This document shows, one piece after another, positions 1 to 5,983 of a stretch of DNA of 11,759 nucleotides. The DNA comes from a bacterium (GTDB lineage: Bacteria > Patescibacteriota > Saccharimonadia > Saccharimonadales > UBA4665): the NCBI GenBank assembly GCA_021846765.1, contig JAJZWH010000025.1:1-11759 (forward strand), read 5' to 3'. Position 1 is the first letter of the stretch; the number at the start of each line of letters is the position of its first letter. The notes under the pieces are model-generated. The model saw nothing but the letters and a program-made list of their open reading frames with translations. It did not search any database and had not been told where the DNA came from. The position numbers and the translations under genes were made by a program.

Positions 1-57
1 CCTTCTTCTCATCAAATTGAAGTCCAAGGATTGTGTGCTAAATGCAAAACTTTTTAA
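1..57 (+). CDS. Fur-family metalloregulator, C-terminal tail (partial)
   Basis: The first 18 codons visible, before a TAA at 55-57, read PSSHQIEVQGLCAKCKTF. This fits the usual end of Fur/PerR/Zur proteins: a metal-ligand His, the 'H.iei.GlC..C' segment and the second structural-zinc CxxC pair. The rest of the gene lies left of the window. Family knowledge says such proteins are dimeric, metal- or peroxide-responsive repressors; which type this is cannot be told from the tail. It points toward the baeRF gene on the same strand, 85 bp away. Confidence 0.6.
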   Translation, partial: PSSHQIEVQGLCAKCKTF

Positions 58-82
58 GACGCAGTTAAAATAATCACCGATA

Positions 83-111
83 TTAATAATTTTTTGGGGT
101 ATATATATTAT
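83..111 (+). promoter_or_regulatory. Candidate promoter in a TA-dinucleotide tract upstream of the baeRF gene
   Basis: TTAATA (83-88) and TATTAT (106-111) are 17 bp apart and could serve as -35 and -10 boxes. The second box lies in an alternating TA run (about 100-118), so its exact register is uncertain. A run of T followed by GGGG (91-99) separates the boxes. Confidence 0.3.
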
Positions 112-129
112 ATATATAAATCCAAAACT

Positions 130-139
130 AAGGGGGTGA
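130..139 (+). promoter_or_regulatory. Strong Shine-Dalgarno that fixes a TTG start
   Basis: AAGGGGGTGA matches the anti-Shine-Dalgarno complement AAGGAGGTGA at nine of ten positions. It stands 3 bases (6 from the G-run) before the TTG at 143. It is by far the strongest ribosome binding site in the window, where many genes have none, and it decides the choice of the TTG start. Confidence 0.75.
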
Positions 140-142
140 CTA

Positions 143-1306
143 TTGAAAGATTTAAATCTTGCCAACAAAAACAATATCCAAAAGTTAATTAATTATTCCG
201 AAAAAAGTCCAGCAGTTACTATTTATCTGCCTACACATCGTAGTGTTAGTCCAGATCACATCAATCAAGACGAAATTAGATTAAAGAATTTACTCTATAG
301 AGTAGAAGAATTATTGGGCGCTAGAGAAGATGGAGAGTCTTTGCTAAAAGAATTTAAATCTGAAGTTAATGACCTGGTTAGCTCTAAGCTATTTTACGAA
401 CAACTAACCGAAGGATTATTAATATGTGCCAGTCCAGGCTTCTTTATTAGTTTACGCCTAGAAATTGATGTTGAAGAATATGTAACAGTTGGTGAGCAAT
501 TTTATTTGGCGCCTATTTTGGGTTTGTTAAACGATTATAAGGAATATTATGTCTTGGTTTTAGCTACTCATTTGCCTATTCTATTTAAAGGAGATAATTA
601 TGGTTTATATTCAACTAACGTTCAGTTACCAAAATCTCTCAAGGAATCTTTAAAAATCGATGAACTAGGTAAAGATAATCAGCAACAGCAATCTTCTTAT
701 GGAGGAGCTAAGGGTTTTAATGGTAGGGGTGGCGAGAAAAACATTGCCCAAAACGACAGATTGAGATTTTGGCGATCAATTGATCAGATTATAGTCTCTA
801 GGTTAAATAAAAAATTACCATTAGTTTTGGTTGGCATGGAAAAGGAAGTTAGTGAATATAGGGAGATAAGTAAATATCCTATTATTCTCAAAGATCATAT
901 TGAAGGTAGTTATCGAGATCCTAAGCCCCATGAGCTTTTTAATAAAAGTCAGCAAGTGATTAATCAAGATATTATTAAACCGGAACATGACAAAATTATT
1001 GATGAATATAACGCTATAAAGGGTAATCGTCCTCACTTAGTAGCCAATGAGCTAAAGTCAATATATCTAGCAGCTAAAGCTGGTCGAATAGATAAGCTAA
1101 TAATAGGTCTAATCCACAATACGGCTGACAATGTAAGAGAAGGAACTAATAGACTCCCGAAAATTAGCTTTCCGCCAATAGAAGTTGCTCAGCTTTACAA
1201 TGAAATAACTAGGATAGTTTGGAACAACGGAGGTAAAATAATCAATATTAATCGTTTAGAAATGCCTGCTCAAGATACTTTTTTACTGGCTACCCTACGT
1301 TATTAA
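143..1306 (+). CDS. baeRF-type (bacterial archaeo-eukaryotic release factor-like) protein
   Basis: A 387-residue protein starting at TTG, supported by the strong ribosome binding site just upstream. It has the marks I associate with the baeRF families: an N-terminal beta-strand VTIYLPTHR (residues 25-33) followed by a long helix with 'RLKNLL' (46-51), then 'EGLLICASPGFF' (90-101), the central 'YYVLVLATH' strand, a Gly/Gln/Ser-rich flexible loop (about 177-200), 'LPLVLVGMEKEVSEYREIS' in the second half, and a C-terminus ending in ATLRY. These proteins share a fold with eRF1/Pelota and are predicted to act on ribosomes or ribosomal RNA, but their biochemical role is largely unknown. It is convergent with the next gene, leaving only 6 bp between stops. 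No signal peptide or membrane segment is visible. Confidence 0.75.
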   Translation: MKDLNLANKNNIQKLINYSEKSPAVTIYLPTHRSVSPDHINQDEIRLKNLLYRVEELLGAREDGESLLKEFKSEVNDLVSSKLFYEQLTEGLLICASPGFFISLRLEIDVEEYVTVGEQFYLAPILGLLNDYKEYYVLVLATHLPILFKGDNYGLYSTNVQLPKSLKESLKIDELGKDNQQQQSSYGGAKGFNGRGGEKNIAQNDRLRFWRSIDQIIVSRLNKKLPLVLVGMEKEVSEYREISKYPIILKDHIEGSYRDPKPHELFNKSQQVINQDIIKPEHDKIIDEYNAIKGNRPHLVANELKSIYLAAKAGRIDKLIIGLIHNTADNVREGTNRLPKISFPPIEVAQLYNEITRIVWNNGGKIININRLEMPAQDTFLLATLRY

Positions 1307-1312
1307 ACAACC

Positions 1313-1852
1313 CTAACAGCCACTAGCTAATAATTGAGCCGGATTGATCGAAAAATGCCAGCCATAATACAACGAAGATATTTGATATATTGACGTTTCT
1401 ATTGGTGCCAGAATTACTGGCGCTGAATCTACGGCAGCTGCATTACCGTCTTTGCAAATCGCATTTTCGACTTGAGTTTGGCTTGGGTTATAACCTAACT
1501 TCATGACCTGAGGTTCTAAAGCCGACAAAGAATTCCAGGCTAAGACATTTAAGTCGCCATTAGGGCATTGAAGAGGTGATGGGTTGCCGTCAGAAGAATA
1601 TGTCAGGCTTGCTGAACACTCAGCCACTTTAGAGGGAACGCTAGCTGGTTTTAGGATTGCGTAAGTAGTATTAATCTTTGACTTAGTATTACTGGTTGCT
1701 GGCTGGATTTGGGTAACGTTAGAGTTATAAGTGTTTAAACTAGAATAGATAAAGTAGCCAATTATAACAACTATTATAAAAGATAAACTAGCAATAATTA
1801 GCGGTCCAATAGAAGGCGTCCGTCCGTGATTAGTTATTTTAATTAACCGCAT
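1313..1852 (-). CDS. Membrane-anchored extracellular protein with four cysteines, unknown function
   Basis: A 179-residue protein with a short basic N-terminus, one hydrophobic segment (about residues 17-37) and then a Ser/Thr/Asn-rich linker. This gives an inside N-terminus and an outside globular domain. The domain has cysteines at 79, 96, 133 and 179 (the last residue), enough for two disulfides, and contains 'CPNGDLNVLAWN' (96-107) and 'YYGWHFSINP' (162-171). The pattern reminds me of small uncharacterised anchored proteins in Saccharibacteria; that is memory, not a search. It is divergent from the MFS gene. An extended -10 lies so close to its ATG that the mRNA would be nearly leaderless. 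Confidence 0.7.
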   Translation of the reverse strand: MRLIKITNHGRTPSIGPLIIASLSFIIVVIIGYFIYSSLNTYNSNVTQIQPATSNTKSKINTTYAILKPASVPSKVAECSASLTYSSDGNPSPLQCPNGDLNVLAWNSLSALEPQVMKLGYNPSQTQVENAICKDGNAAAVDSAPVILAPIETSIYQISSLYYGWHFSINPAQLLASGC

Positions 1853-1861
1853 TTAGACTAT

Positions 1862-1870
1862 ATTTTAACA
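1862..1870 (-). promoter_or_regulatory. Candidate extended -10 box for the minus-strand anchored protein
   Basis: Read on the minus strand the bases are TGTTAAAAT, an extended -10 (TGn then TAAAAT). The box ends 9 bases before the ATG at 1852, so transcription would begin within a few bases of the start codon. No convincing -35 is seen, and no Shine-Dalgarno precedes the gene. Confidence 0.3.
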
Positions 1871-1902
1871 CGCATTAGTAGAGGATGAATTAGTAACCTA
1901 TT

Positions 1903-1919
1903 GACAAACGCCTATTGTC
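1903..1919. promoter_or_regulatory. Inverted repeat GACAA-N7-TTGTC in the divergent intergenic region
   Basis: A 5-bp perfect inverted repeat (1903-1907 and 1915-1919) between the anchored-protein gene and the MFS exporter. Its spacing is reminiscent of MarR/TetR-type operators, and such regulators often control DHA2 exporters, but no regulator gene is adjacent. A second short inverted repeat, ACTAT-N9-ATAGT, lies at 1949-1967. Confidence 0.2.
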
Positions 1920-1995
1920 TTAAAAGTACATTTTTAATTTAAACGCATACTATTAATTAATGATAGTTTAAGGAGCTATTTAAAGGCTAGAGTTG

Positions 1996-2024
1996 TTGAT
2001 AGCTAAAAATTAAGCTTTAATAAT
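1996..2024 (+). promoter_or_regulatory. Candidate promoter of the MFS exporter
   Basis: TTGATA (1996-2001) and AATAAT (2019-2024) are separated by 17 bp, each matching the sigma70-type consensus at five of six bases. Transcription would start near 2031, giving a leader of about 28 bases that contains the GGAGAG ribosome binding site (2044-2049) before the ATG at 2059. Confidence 0.45.
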
Positions 2025-2058
2025 AATTATAAGTATTATTTTTGGAGAGTTAAAATTT

Positions 2059-3516
2059 ATGGAACAAGCTTACCATAGTAAGTTAGCAAAAAATCGTTCA
2101 CTGGCTATGTTAGTAGTGATGATTGGCGTATTAATTACTGCTATTGACACCACTATAGTAGTTCTAGCTTTACCGGAAATCGAGAAAGGTTTAAAAGTAG
2201 GTCTTGCTTCGGTTATTTGGGTAGTAATTGGTTATTTATTAGTTATAACACTGTTGGCTACTCAGGTAGGCAAATTGGGCGACATGTTTGGTAGGGTTAA
2301 AATGTACGAAGCTGGATTTCTAATTTTTGTTATAGGCTCATTAGCCTGTGCTCTGTCTTGGAATGAAGCTTCGATTATAATTTTTCGAATCATTCAAGGG
2401 ATTGGTGGGGCATTTGTTTCAGCTAATAGTGGGGCTATTATTGCTGGGTTATATCCGGCTAATGAGAGAGGCAAAGCCTATGGGTATAATTCTATTGGTT
2501 GGAGCTTGGGAGCTGTCTTAGGAATTATTTTAGGAGGTTTAATAGTTACCTATATTTCTTGGCGGTGGATATTTGGGATTAATGTACCAATTGGATTGGC
2601 GGCCATAGCTGTGGCTTTTAAGGTTCTCCATCAAAAGGGCGAGAAGGCTAGTCATAAACTTGATCCATTAGGTATGATTACTCTTGGAGCAGGTATTTTC
2701 GGAGTGCTGTGGGCTATAACTAAATTATCGACTACTTCACTAAATAGTTCCATCATTAGTTATTTGGTGGCGGGTATTCTTTTGTTAATAGTTTTTTACT
2801 TTATTGAAAATCATCAAAAAGAACCAATGTTAAACTTTTCTATTTTTAAGATTCCAACTATGTCTCCTACTCTAATAGCTGCATTATTTCAAGGTTTAGC
2901 CAATTTTGCAGTGTTGTTTTTAGTTATTATGTATCTTCAAGGGCCTAGGAATTTAAGTCCTATTCATGCTTCACTTTTGTTAGTTCCGGGATATATTGTC
3001 GGTTCGGCTATAGGTCCTTTTGCTGGTCGAATTTCCGATAAGCTAGGACCAGTTATCCCGGCAACAGTTGGTTTGGCTATTCAGGTTCTAGCCTTATTTA
3101 TCTACGCTCATCTATCAATGACTACTGGACTTTGGGTGGTTGTAGTCGCTAGTGTGATTAATGGCATTGGGGCTAGTTCATTTTTCCCAGCCAATAGTTC
3201 GGCAGTTATGAAAGCATCGCCTCCCAAAATGTTTGGTATATCTTCAGGCATGCTAAGAACTTTTGCTAATATTGGCATGGTTTTCTCGTTTTCAGTGGCT
3301 ATACTAGTAGCTTCAAGAGCGATTACTAAAAATTTGGCTTTTGCAATATTTGTTGGGACGACTAGCTTGCACGGAAATTTAGCCAGTGTATTTACTAATG
3401 GGCTACACACAGCATTTTATGTTTTAATGGTGTTTATGTTTATAGCGGCTGTTTTGTCAGCTTCTAGAAACAAACTGAGCAAAAGAGTAGCTAGGGATAA
3501 TATTAGTAGTAACTAA
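2059..3516 (+). CDS. DHA2-family (14-TM) major facilitator superfamily drug/H+ exporter
   Basis: A 485-residue polytopic membrane protein. The first helix carries the DHA2 motif D1 'AIDTTIVVLALPEI' with Asp30. The loop between helices 2 and 3 has motif A, GKLGDMFGRVK (71-81). Helix 4 has motif B around R110 ('FRIIQGIGGA'), and helix 5 has the Gly-rich antiporter motif C (about 148-162), followed by 'SWRWIFGINVPIG' typical of EmrB/QacA-like proteins. Hydrophobic segments and length fit 14 helices. By family it should export a drug or lipophilic metabolite with proton influx; the substrate cannot be read from the sequence. The ATG is supported by GGAGAG nine bases upstream. It is monocistronic, followed by tRNA genes. 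Confidence 0.88.
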   Translation: MEQAYHSKLAKNRSLAMLVVMIGVLITAIDTTIVVLALPEIEKGLKVGLASVIWVVIGYLLVITLLATQVGKLGDMFGRVKMYEAGFLIFVIGSLACALSWNEASIIIFRIIQGIGGAFVSANSGAIIAGLYPANERGKAYGYNSIGWSLGAVLGIILGGLIVTYISWRWIFGINVPIGLAAIAVAFKVLHQKGEKASHKLDPLGMITLGAGIFGVLWAITKLSTTSLNSSIISYLVAGILLLIVFYFIENHQKEPMLNFSIFKIPTMSPTLIAALFQGLANFAVLFLVIMYLQGPRNLSPIHASLLLVPGYIVGSAIGPFAGRISDKLGPVIPATVGLAIQVLALFIYAHLSMTTGLWVVVVASVINGIGASSFFPANSSAVMKASPPKMFGISSGMLRTFANIGMVFSFSVAILVASRAITKNLAFAIFVGTTSLHGNLASVFTNGLHTAFYVLMVFMFIAAVLSASRNKLSKRVARDNISSN

Positions 3517-3542
3517 TCTAGAACATAGATTTATTAATAAGC

Positions 3543-3548
3543 TATAAT
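3543..3548 (+). promoter_or_regulatory. -10 box upstream of tRNA-Cys
   Basis: A perfect TATAAT 18 bases before the first base of tRNA-Cys. The -35 region (around 3519-3525) is weak. It probably drives tRNA-Cys and perhaps the tRNA-Leu after it. Confidence 0.4.
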
Positions 3549-3566
3549 TAAGTTAGTTAATTATTT

Positions 3567-3640
3567 GGCGCCGTGGCGGAGTGGTGACGCAGAAGTCTGC
3601 AAAACTTTTTATGCCAGTTCGATTCTGGTCGGCGCCTCCA
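3567..3640 (+). tRNA. tRNA-Cys (anticodon GCA)
   Basis: The acceptor stem is GGCGCCG (3567-3573) paired with CGGCGCC (3630-3636), with discriminator U (3637, as expected for tRNA-Cys) and an encoded CCA (3638-3640). The anticodon stem is GAAGU/ACUUU with loop CUGCAAA; the anticodon GCA is at 3599-3601. The T arm is GCCAG-UUCGAUU-CUGGU (3613-3629). The D stem is short (GCG/CGC). Confidence 0.93.
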
Positions 3641-3710
3641 ATTTCATCATAGCTTATCTCATCAAAAATGTAGTATGCTATTTTAATTAACAAACTAAAT
3701 TAATTTATAA

Positions 3711-3797
3711 GCGCGGGTGTCGTAATTGGTAGCCGAGACAGACTTAAAATCTGTTGCCTAACAAGGCGTGCGGGTTCGATTCCCGCCCCGCGCACCA
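3711..3797 (+). tRNA. tRNA-Leu (anticodon UAA)
   Basis: The acceptor stem is GCGCGGG (3711-3717) paired with CCCGCGC (3787-3793), with discriminator A and encoded CCA (3795-3797). The anticodon stem ACAGA/UCUGU encloses loop CUUAAAA with anticodon UAA (3745-3747). A class II long variable arm has a GCC/GGC stem (3756-3758 with 3765-3767). The T arm is GCGGG-UUCGAUU-CCCGC (3770-3786). Confidence 0.95.
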
Positions 3798-3824
3798 TTA
3801 AATGAGGACTTAATTAAATTGAAA

Positions 3825-3932
3825 TTAATGCCAAATAATGATTCCAATTAAAATTAAGATTAACAATAAAACTATTAATAGTTCAAGAAAAGTATATCCA
3901 GATTGATTTTTCCTTGGTAAATAATAGCCCAT
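3825..3932 (-). CDS. Mini type IV pilin-like protein (35 residues)
   Basis: This minus-strand ORF encodes a leader MGYYLPRKNQSG followed by YTFLELLIVLLLILILIG and a short end, IIIWH. The Gly-Tyr junction followed by Thr, Phe, Leu and Glu at mature position 5 is the prepilin peptidase (PilD) signature, here heading a lone hydrophobic helix. There is no globular pilin domain: the stop comes at once after the helix. An in-frame TAA directly precedes the ATG, so the start is fixed. There is no ribosome binding site, and the start codon lies in a possible stem-loop. It may be a tiny functional pilin (minor or major subunit of a thin fibre) or the broken 5' end of a longer pilin gene; the downstream bases run into the tRNA-Leu gene, so no remnant of a body is present. 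Confidence 0.6.
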   Translation of the reverse strand: MGYYLPRKNQSGYTFLELLIVLLLILILIGIIIWH

Positions 3933-3961
3933 TTATTTCTACTCTAGCACAAGAGAATGGG
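3928..3961 (+). terminator. Possible stem-loop after tRNA-Leu / over the mini-pilin start
   Basis: CCCATT plus TCT (3928-3940, with a small bulge) can pair with AGAATGGG (3954-3961), and TTTATTTAG follows. It could end tRNA transcription on the plus strand. On the minus strand it covers the mini-pilin start codon. The bulge and the distance from the tRNA make it weak. Confidence 0.22.
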
Positions 3962-4016
3962 TTTATTTAGTGCGAATAGCGTTTTTTGAAAAACCCTAAA
4001 TTTAGCATTAGTAGTT

Positions 4017-4025
4017 TGCTATAAT
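4017..4025 (+). promoter_or_regulatory. Extended -10 promoter of the F1-like operon
   Basis: TGCTATAAT is a perfect extended -10 (TGn-TATAAT). A recognisable -35 is lacking, as is common for extended -10 promoters. Transcription would start around 4032, giving an A-rich leader of about 27 bases with no Shine-Dalgarno before the ATG at 4059. No other promoter is obvious inside the operon, where genes overlap or nearly touch. Confidence 0.5.
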
Positions 4026-4058
4026 ATGGCTTAAATATACTTATCTAGACAAAAAATA

Positions 4059-4904
4059 ATGTTATTAAAAAAATATAATCATTCAACAAACTTGAAAAAA
4101 ATTCTGTTAGTACTTTGTTTGGTGACGTTCGGTGGTTTAACTCTAACTAAATTAGTTGATGCTGATTCGGCTATTACTCAAGGATATAATGCCAATCAAT
4201 ATATACCACCAGAATCAATAGTTAGCGTTAAACAGGGTACTTATAACGAGATTATTCCAACTAATTTATCTAATGCTAATAGTTTAGTTGGAGTAATTAT
4301 AGATAATAACAATGCTCAAGTATCTGTTGCTTCTGGTAGTAATCAAGTACAGGTAGCGACTAGTGGTGTTAATCAGGTATTGGTTTCTAATATTAATGGC
4401 AATATTGTCTCAGGGGATGAGATTACCGCATCACCAATTAATGGAGTAGGAATGCTTGTCAATCAGAATGCTGAGATAATTGGTACTGCCCAAAGCAATT
4501 TCCCAAATCCTAGCGCTTCTAAACAAACGATTACCAATTCATCGGGAGCTAAACAGACCGTCGAAATAGGTACTATACCTGTTTTGGTGAGTGTTGGGTA
4601 TTACACTAAACAGCCAACTAAAACATTAATTCCGACTGCTATTCAGAATTTAGCTAATGCTTTAGCAGGAAAACAAGTCAAAGCACTACCAATAATTATT
4701 AGTCTGGCAATTTTTGTTGTAACCTTAGTTGTGGTGGTAAGTATTATTTATTCTCTAGTACACGGTAGTATTATCTCGGTTGGCCGTAATCCAATGGCTC
4801 AATCGGCCGTATATCGTAACGTTCTTCAATTATCGGCATTAGTAGTAGCGATTATTGCCGTAGCTATGTTTGCGATATTTATGATTCTAACGAGGGTAGG
4901 CTAG
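4059..4904 (+). CDS. Exported c-subunit-like protein with extracellular domain and no ion-binding carboxylate
   Basis: A 281-residue protein at the atpE position of an F-type ATPase operon. Residues 1-36 are a signal peptide (KK, hydrophobic 15-29, then VDADSA). Residues about 37-208 are a polar, Asn/Gln/Val-rich beta domain; its core 'VLVSNINGNIVSGDEITAS' with 'IIGTA' resembles a small beta module I recall from surface proteins of CPR bacteria. Two helices close the protein, about 211-233 and 254-277, joined by a loop with GRNP (242-245). From GRNP to the end of helix 2 it aligns without gaps to F-type c subunits (GRNP or ARQP in the loop; ALVEA in helix 2), but here helix 2 reads ALVVA, with Val263 at the Glu position. 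Neither helix nor loop holds any Asp or Glu, and helix 1 lacks the Gly-repeat motif. The predicted topology (both hairpin ends outside, loop inside) is that of c. It cannot carry protons or Na+ in the usual way. Confidence 0.75.
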   Translation: MLLKKYNHSTNLKKILLVLCLVTFGGLTLTKLVDADSAITQGYNANQYIPPESIVSVKQGTYNEIIPTNLSNANSLVGVIIDNNNAQVSVASGSNQVQVATSGVNQVLVSNINGNIVSGDEITASPINGVGMLVNQNAEIIGTAQSNFPNPSASKQTITNSSGAKQTVEIGTIPVLVSVGYYTKQPTKTLIPTAIQNLANALAGKQVKALPIIISLAIFVVTLVVVVSIIYSLVHGSIISVGRNPMAQSAVYRNVLQLSALVVAIIAVAMFAIFMILTRVG

Positions 4905-4905
4905 G

Positions 4906-5508
4906 ATGAATATATTTTTGCAGATTTTTTTGTATTTTGACGTCTTTATTATTGGGGTAGTTGCCAGCATAGCCGTTAGGCATGCCAATGCTCATTTTAG
5001 AACCAATAAGCAGCAAGTTCCTAAACTACAAAAACCATTAAAAAATGATCTACCTCTAGCTATGAGAGAAAAGCTGATTGAACAATCTAGTGATAAATTT
5101 CAGCACATAATTGACCATTCGGCACTAGAACTGGAGCATCAATTAGCCGTTACCGGAGATAAGATTAATACTACGATTAAGAAACTAGCCGCTCAGATAA
5201 TCACTAAAGAGTTAGAAGGATTTCAAGATTTATTTAAGAATTATCAAGCCCAGGCAGCCAAAGAATTAGAGGATGCTAAGACACAAACAGATAAATATCG
5301 TGCTCAATTGAAAAGTCAAGCCGAACAAGAAATAAACGCTCAAAAACAGCGTATTTTGTCGGTCATTGATAATAAATTAGGTGATAGTGTCATGTCTTTT
5401 TTGTTGGAGGCTATGCAACACGAAATAGATATTGGTAGTCAAAGCGATTATTTAATAAAACAGTTAGAAGCTCATAAAGAAGAATTTAAGCAGGCAATAA
5501 ATGATTAA
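4906..5508 (+). CDS. atpF: F-type ATPase subunit b-like stalk protein
   Basis: A 200-residue protein with one N-terminal membrane helix (about 4-24, containing Asp12), a linker, then a long charged, Ala/Gln/Glu/Lys-rich coiled coil (about 55-155) and a helical C-terminus (to 200). This is the layout of bacterial subunit b, the peripheral stalk that holds F1 to the membrane via delta. The usual length is 155-170, so it is about 30 residues longer. The start follows GAGGGTAGG and lies one base after the stop of the c-like gene; the end overlaps the delta gene by 8 bases. Sequence identity alone would be weak; assignment rests on topology and position. With no subunit a in the operon, what its membrane helix contacts is unclear. 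Confidence 0.7.
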   Translation: MNIFLQIFLYFDVFIIGVVASIAVRHANAHFRTNKQQVPKLQKPLKNDLPLAMREKLIEQSSDKFQHIIDHSALELEHQLAVTGDKINTTIKKLAAQIITKELEGFQDLFKNYQAQAAKELEDAKTQTDKYRAQLKSQAEQEINAQKQRILSVIDNKLGDSVMSFLLEAMQHEIDIGSQSDYLIKQLEAHKEEFKQAIND

Positions 5509-5983
5509 CTTAAAACTAAGCGATGAGATTGTTTCTGGGGCAGACTTACGGGATATAATTGAAGAAATAAAAGGCTATGCTCAATGGTTTAACCATAATC
5601 AAATCAAACTAAAAGTAGCTAACAAGAAAGACTTCAATGAGCCCGAACTGAGTCACCAAGCAAAGGATATATTAGGTCAGTTTTTTAATTCCAAATCTAT
5701 TTCACCTTCTGGTTTGGATAGTCTTATAATTAGTTTAGAAAAATACTTAAAAGAAGCAGTCAAAATTAAGATTACTTTGGCCGGAATCCCCCCCAATAAA
5801 CTTAAAAAACAACTAATTAATTGGTTCCGTGTATCGCTAACTGAGACGATCTTAGTGGATTTTAGCTATAATCGGACATTGCTTGGGGGAATGGTGGTTA
5901 TCTTCGGTAGTCATATCTATGATTGGTCTTTACGTCGTCAGATACTAGATTCAAAAGATAAGCTGATTGAGGTTTTTAAGTAA
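5501..5983 (+). CDS. atpH: F-type ATPase subunit delta-like protein
   Basis: A 160-residue soluble protein. The C-terminal part carries the delta/OSCP signature: 'FSYNRTLLGGMVVIFGSHIYDWSLRRQ' at about 121-147 is the counterpart of the family's 'd.sLiGGvvirigd.v.DgSvrg.L', with Gly129-Gly130 and Asp141 kept. The N-terminal helical domain that binds the top of alpha is present but divergent, and the protein is slightly shorter than the usual 175-180. It would link the b stalk to the alpha/beta crown. Its start overlaps b by 8 bases and its stop shares a base with the alpha start (TAATG), which indicates translational coupling. Confidence 0.82.
   Translation: MINLKLSDEIVSGADLRDIIEEIKGYAQWFNHNQIKLKVANKKDFNEPELSHQAKDILGQFFNSKSISPSGLDSLIISLEKYLKEAVKIKITLAGIPPNKLKKQLINWFRVSLTETILVDFSYNRTLLGGMVVIFGSHIYDWSLRRQILDSKDKLIEVFK

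Noticed and set aside
821..1036. Minus-strand ORF of 71 codons inside the baeRF gene
   Set aside because: It lies wholly within a well-supported gene on the other strand, resembles no family and has no ribosome binding site.
1901..1932. TTGACA at 1901-1906 as the main MFS -35 box
   Set aside because: No -10 box at 16-18 bp (TACATT is 20 bp away); TTGATA-17-AATAAT closer to the gene is better.
3108..3410. Minus-strand ORF of 100 codons inside the MFS gene
   Set aside because: Antisense shadow of a conserved membrane protein; no recognisable motifs.
4059..4904. Interpretation as an ordinary sodium- or proton-binding c subunit with an N-terminal extension
   Set aside because: No acidic residue occurs in the hairpin or its loop, and no subunit a is encoded nearby.
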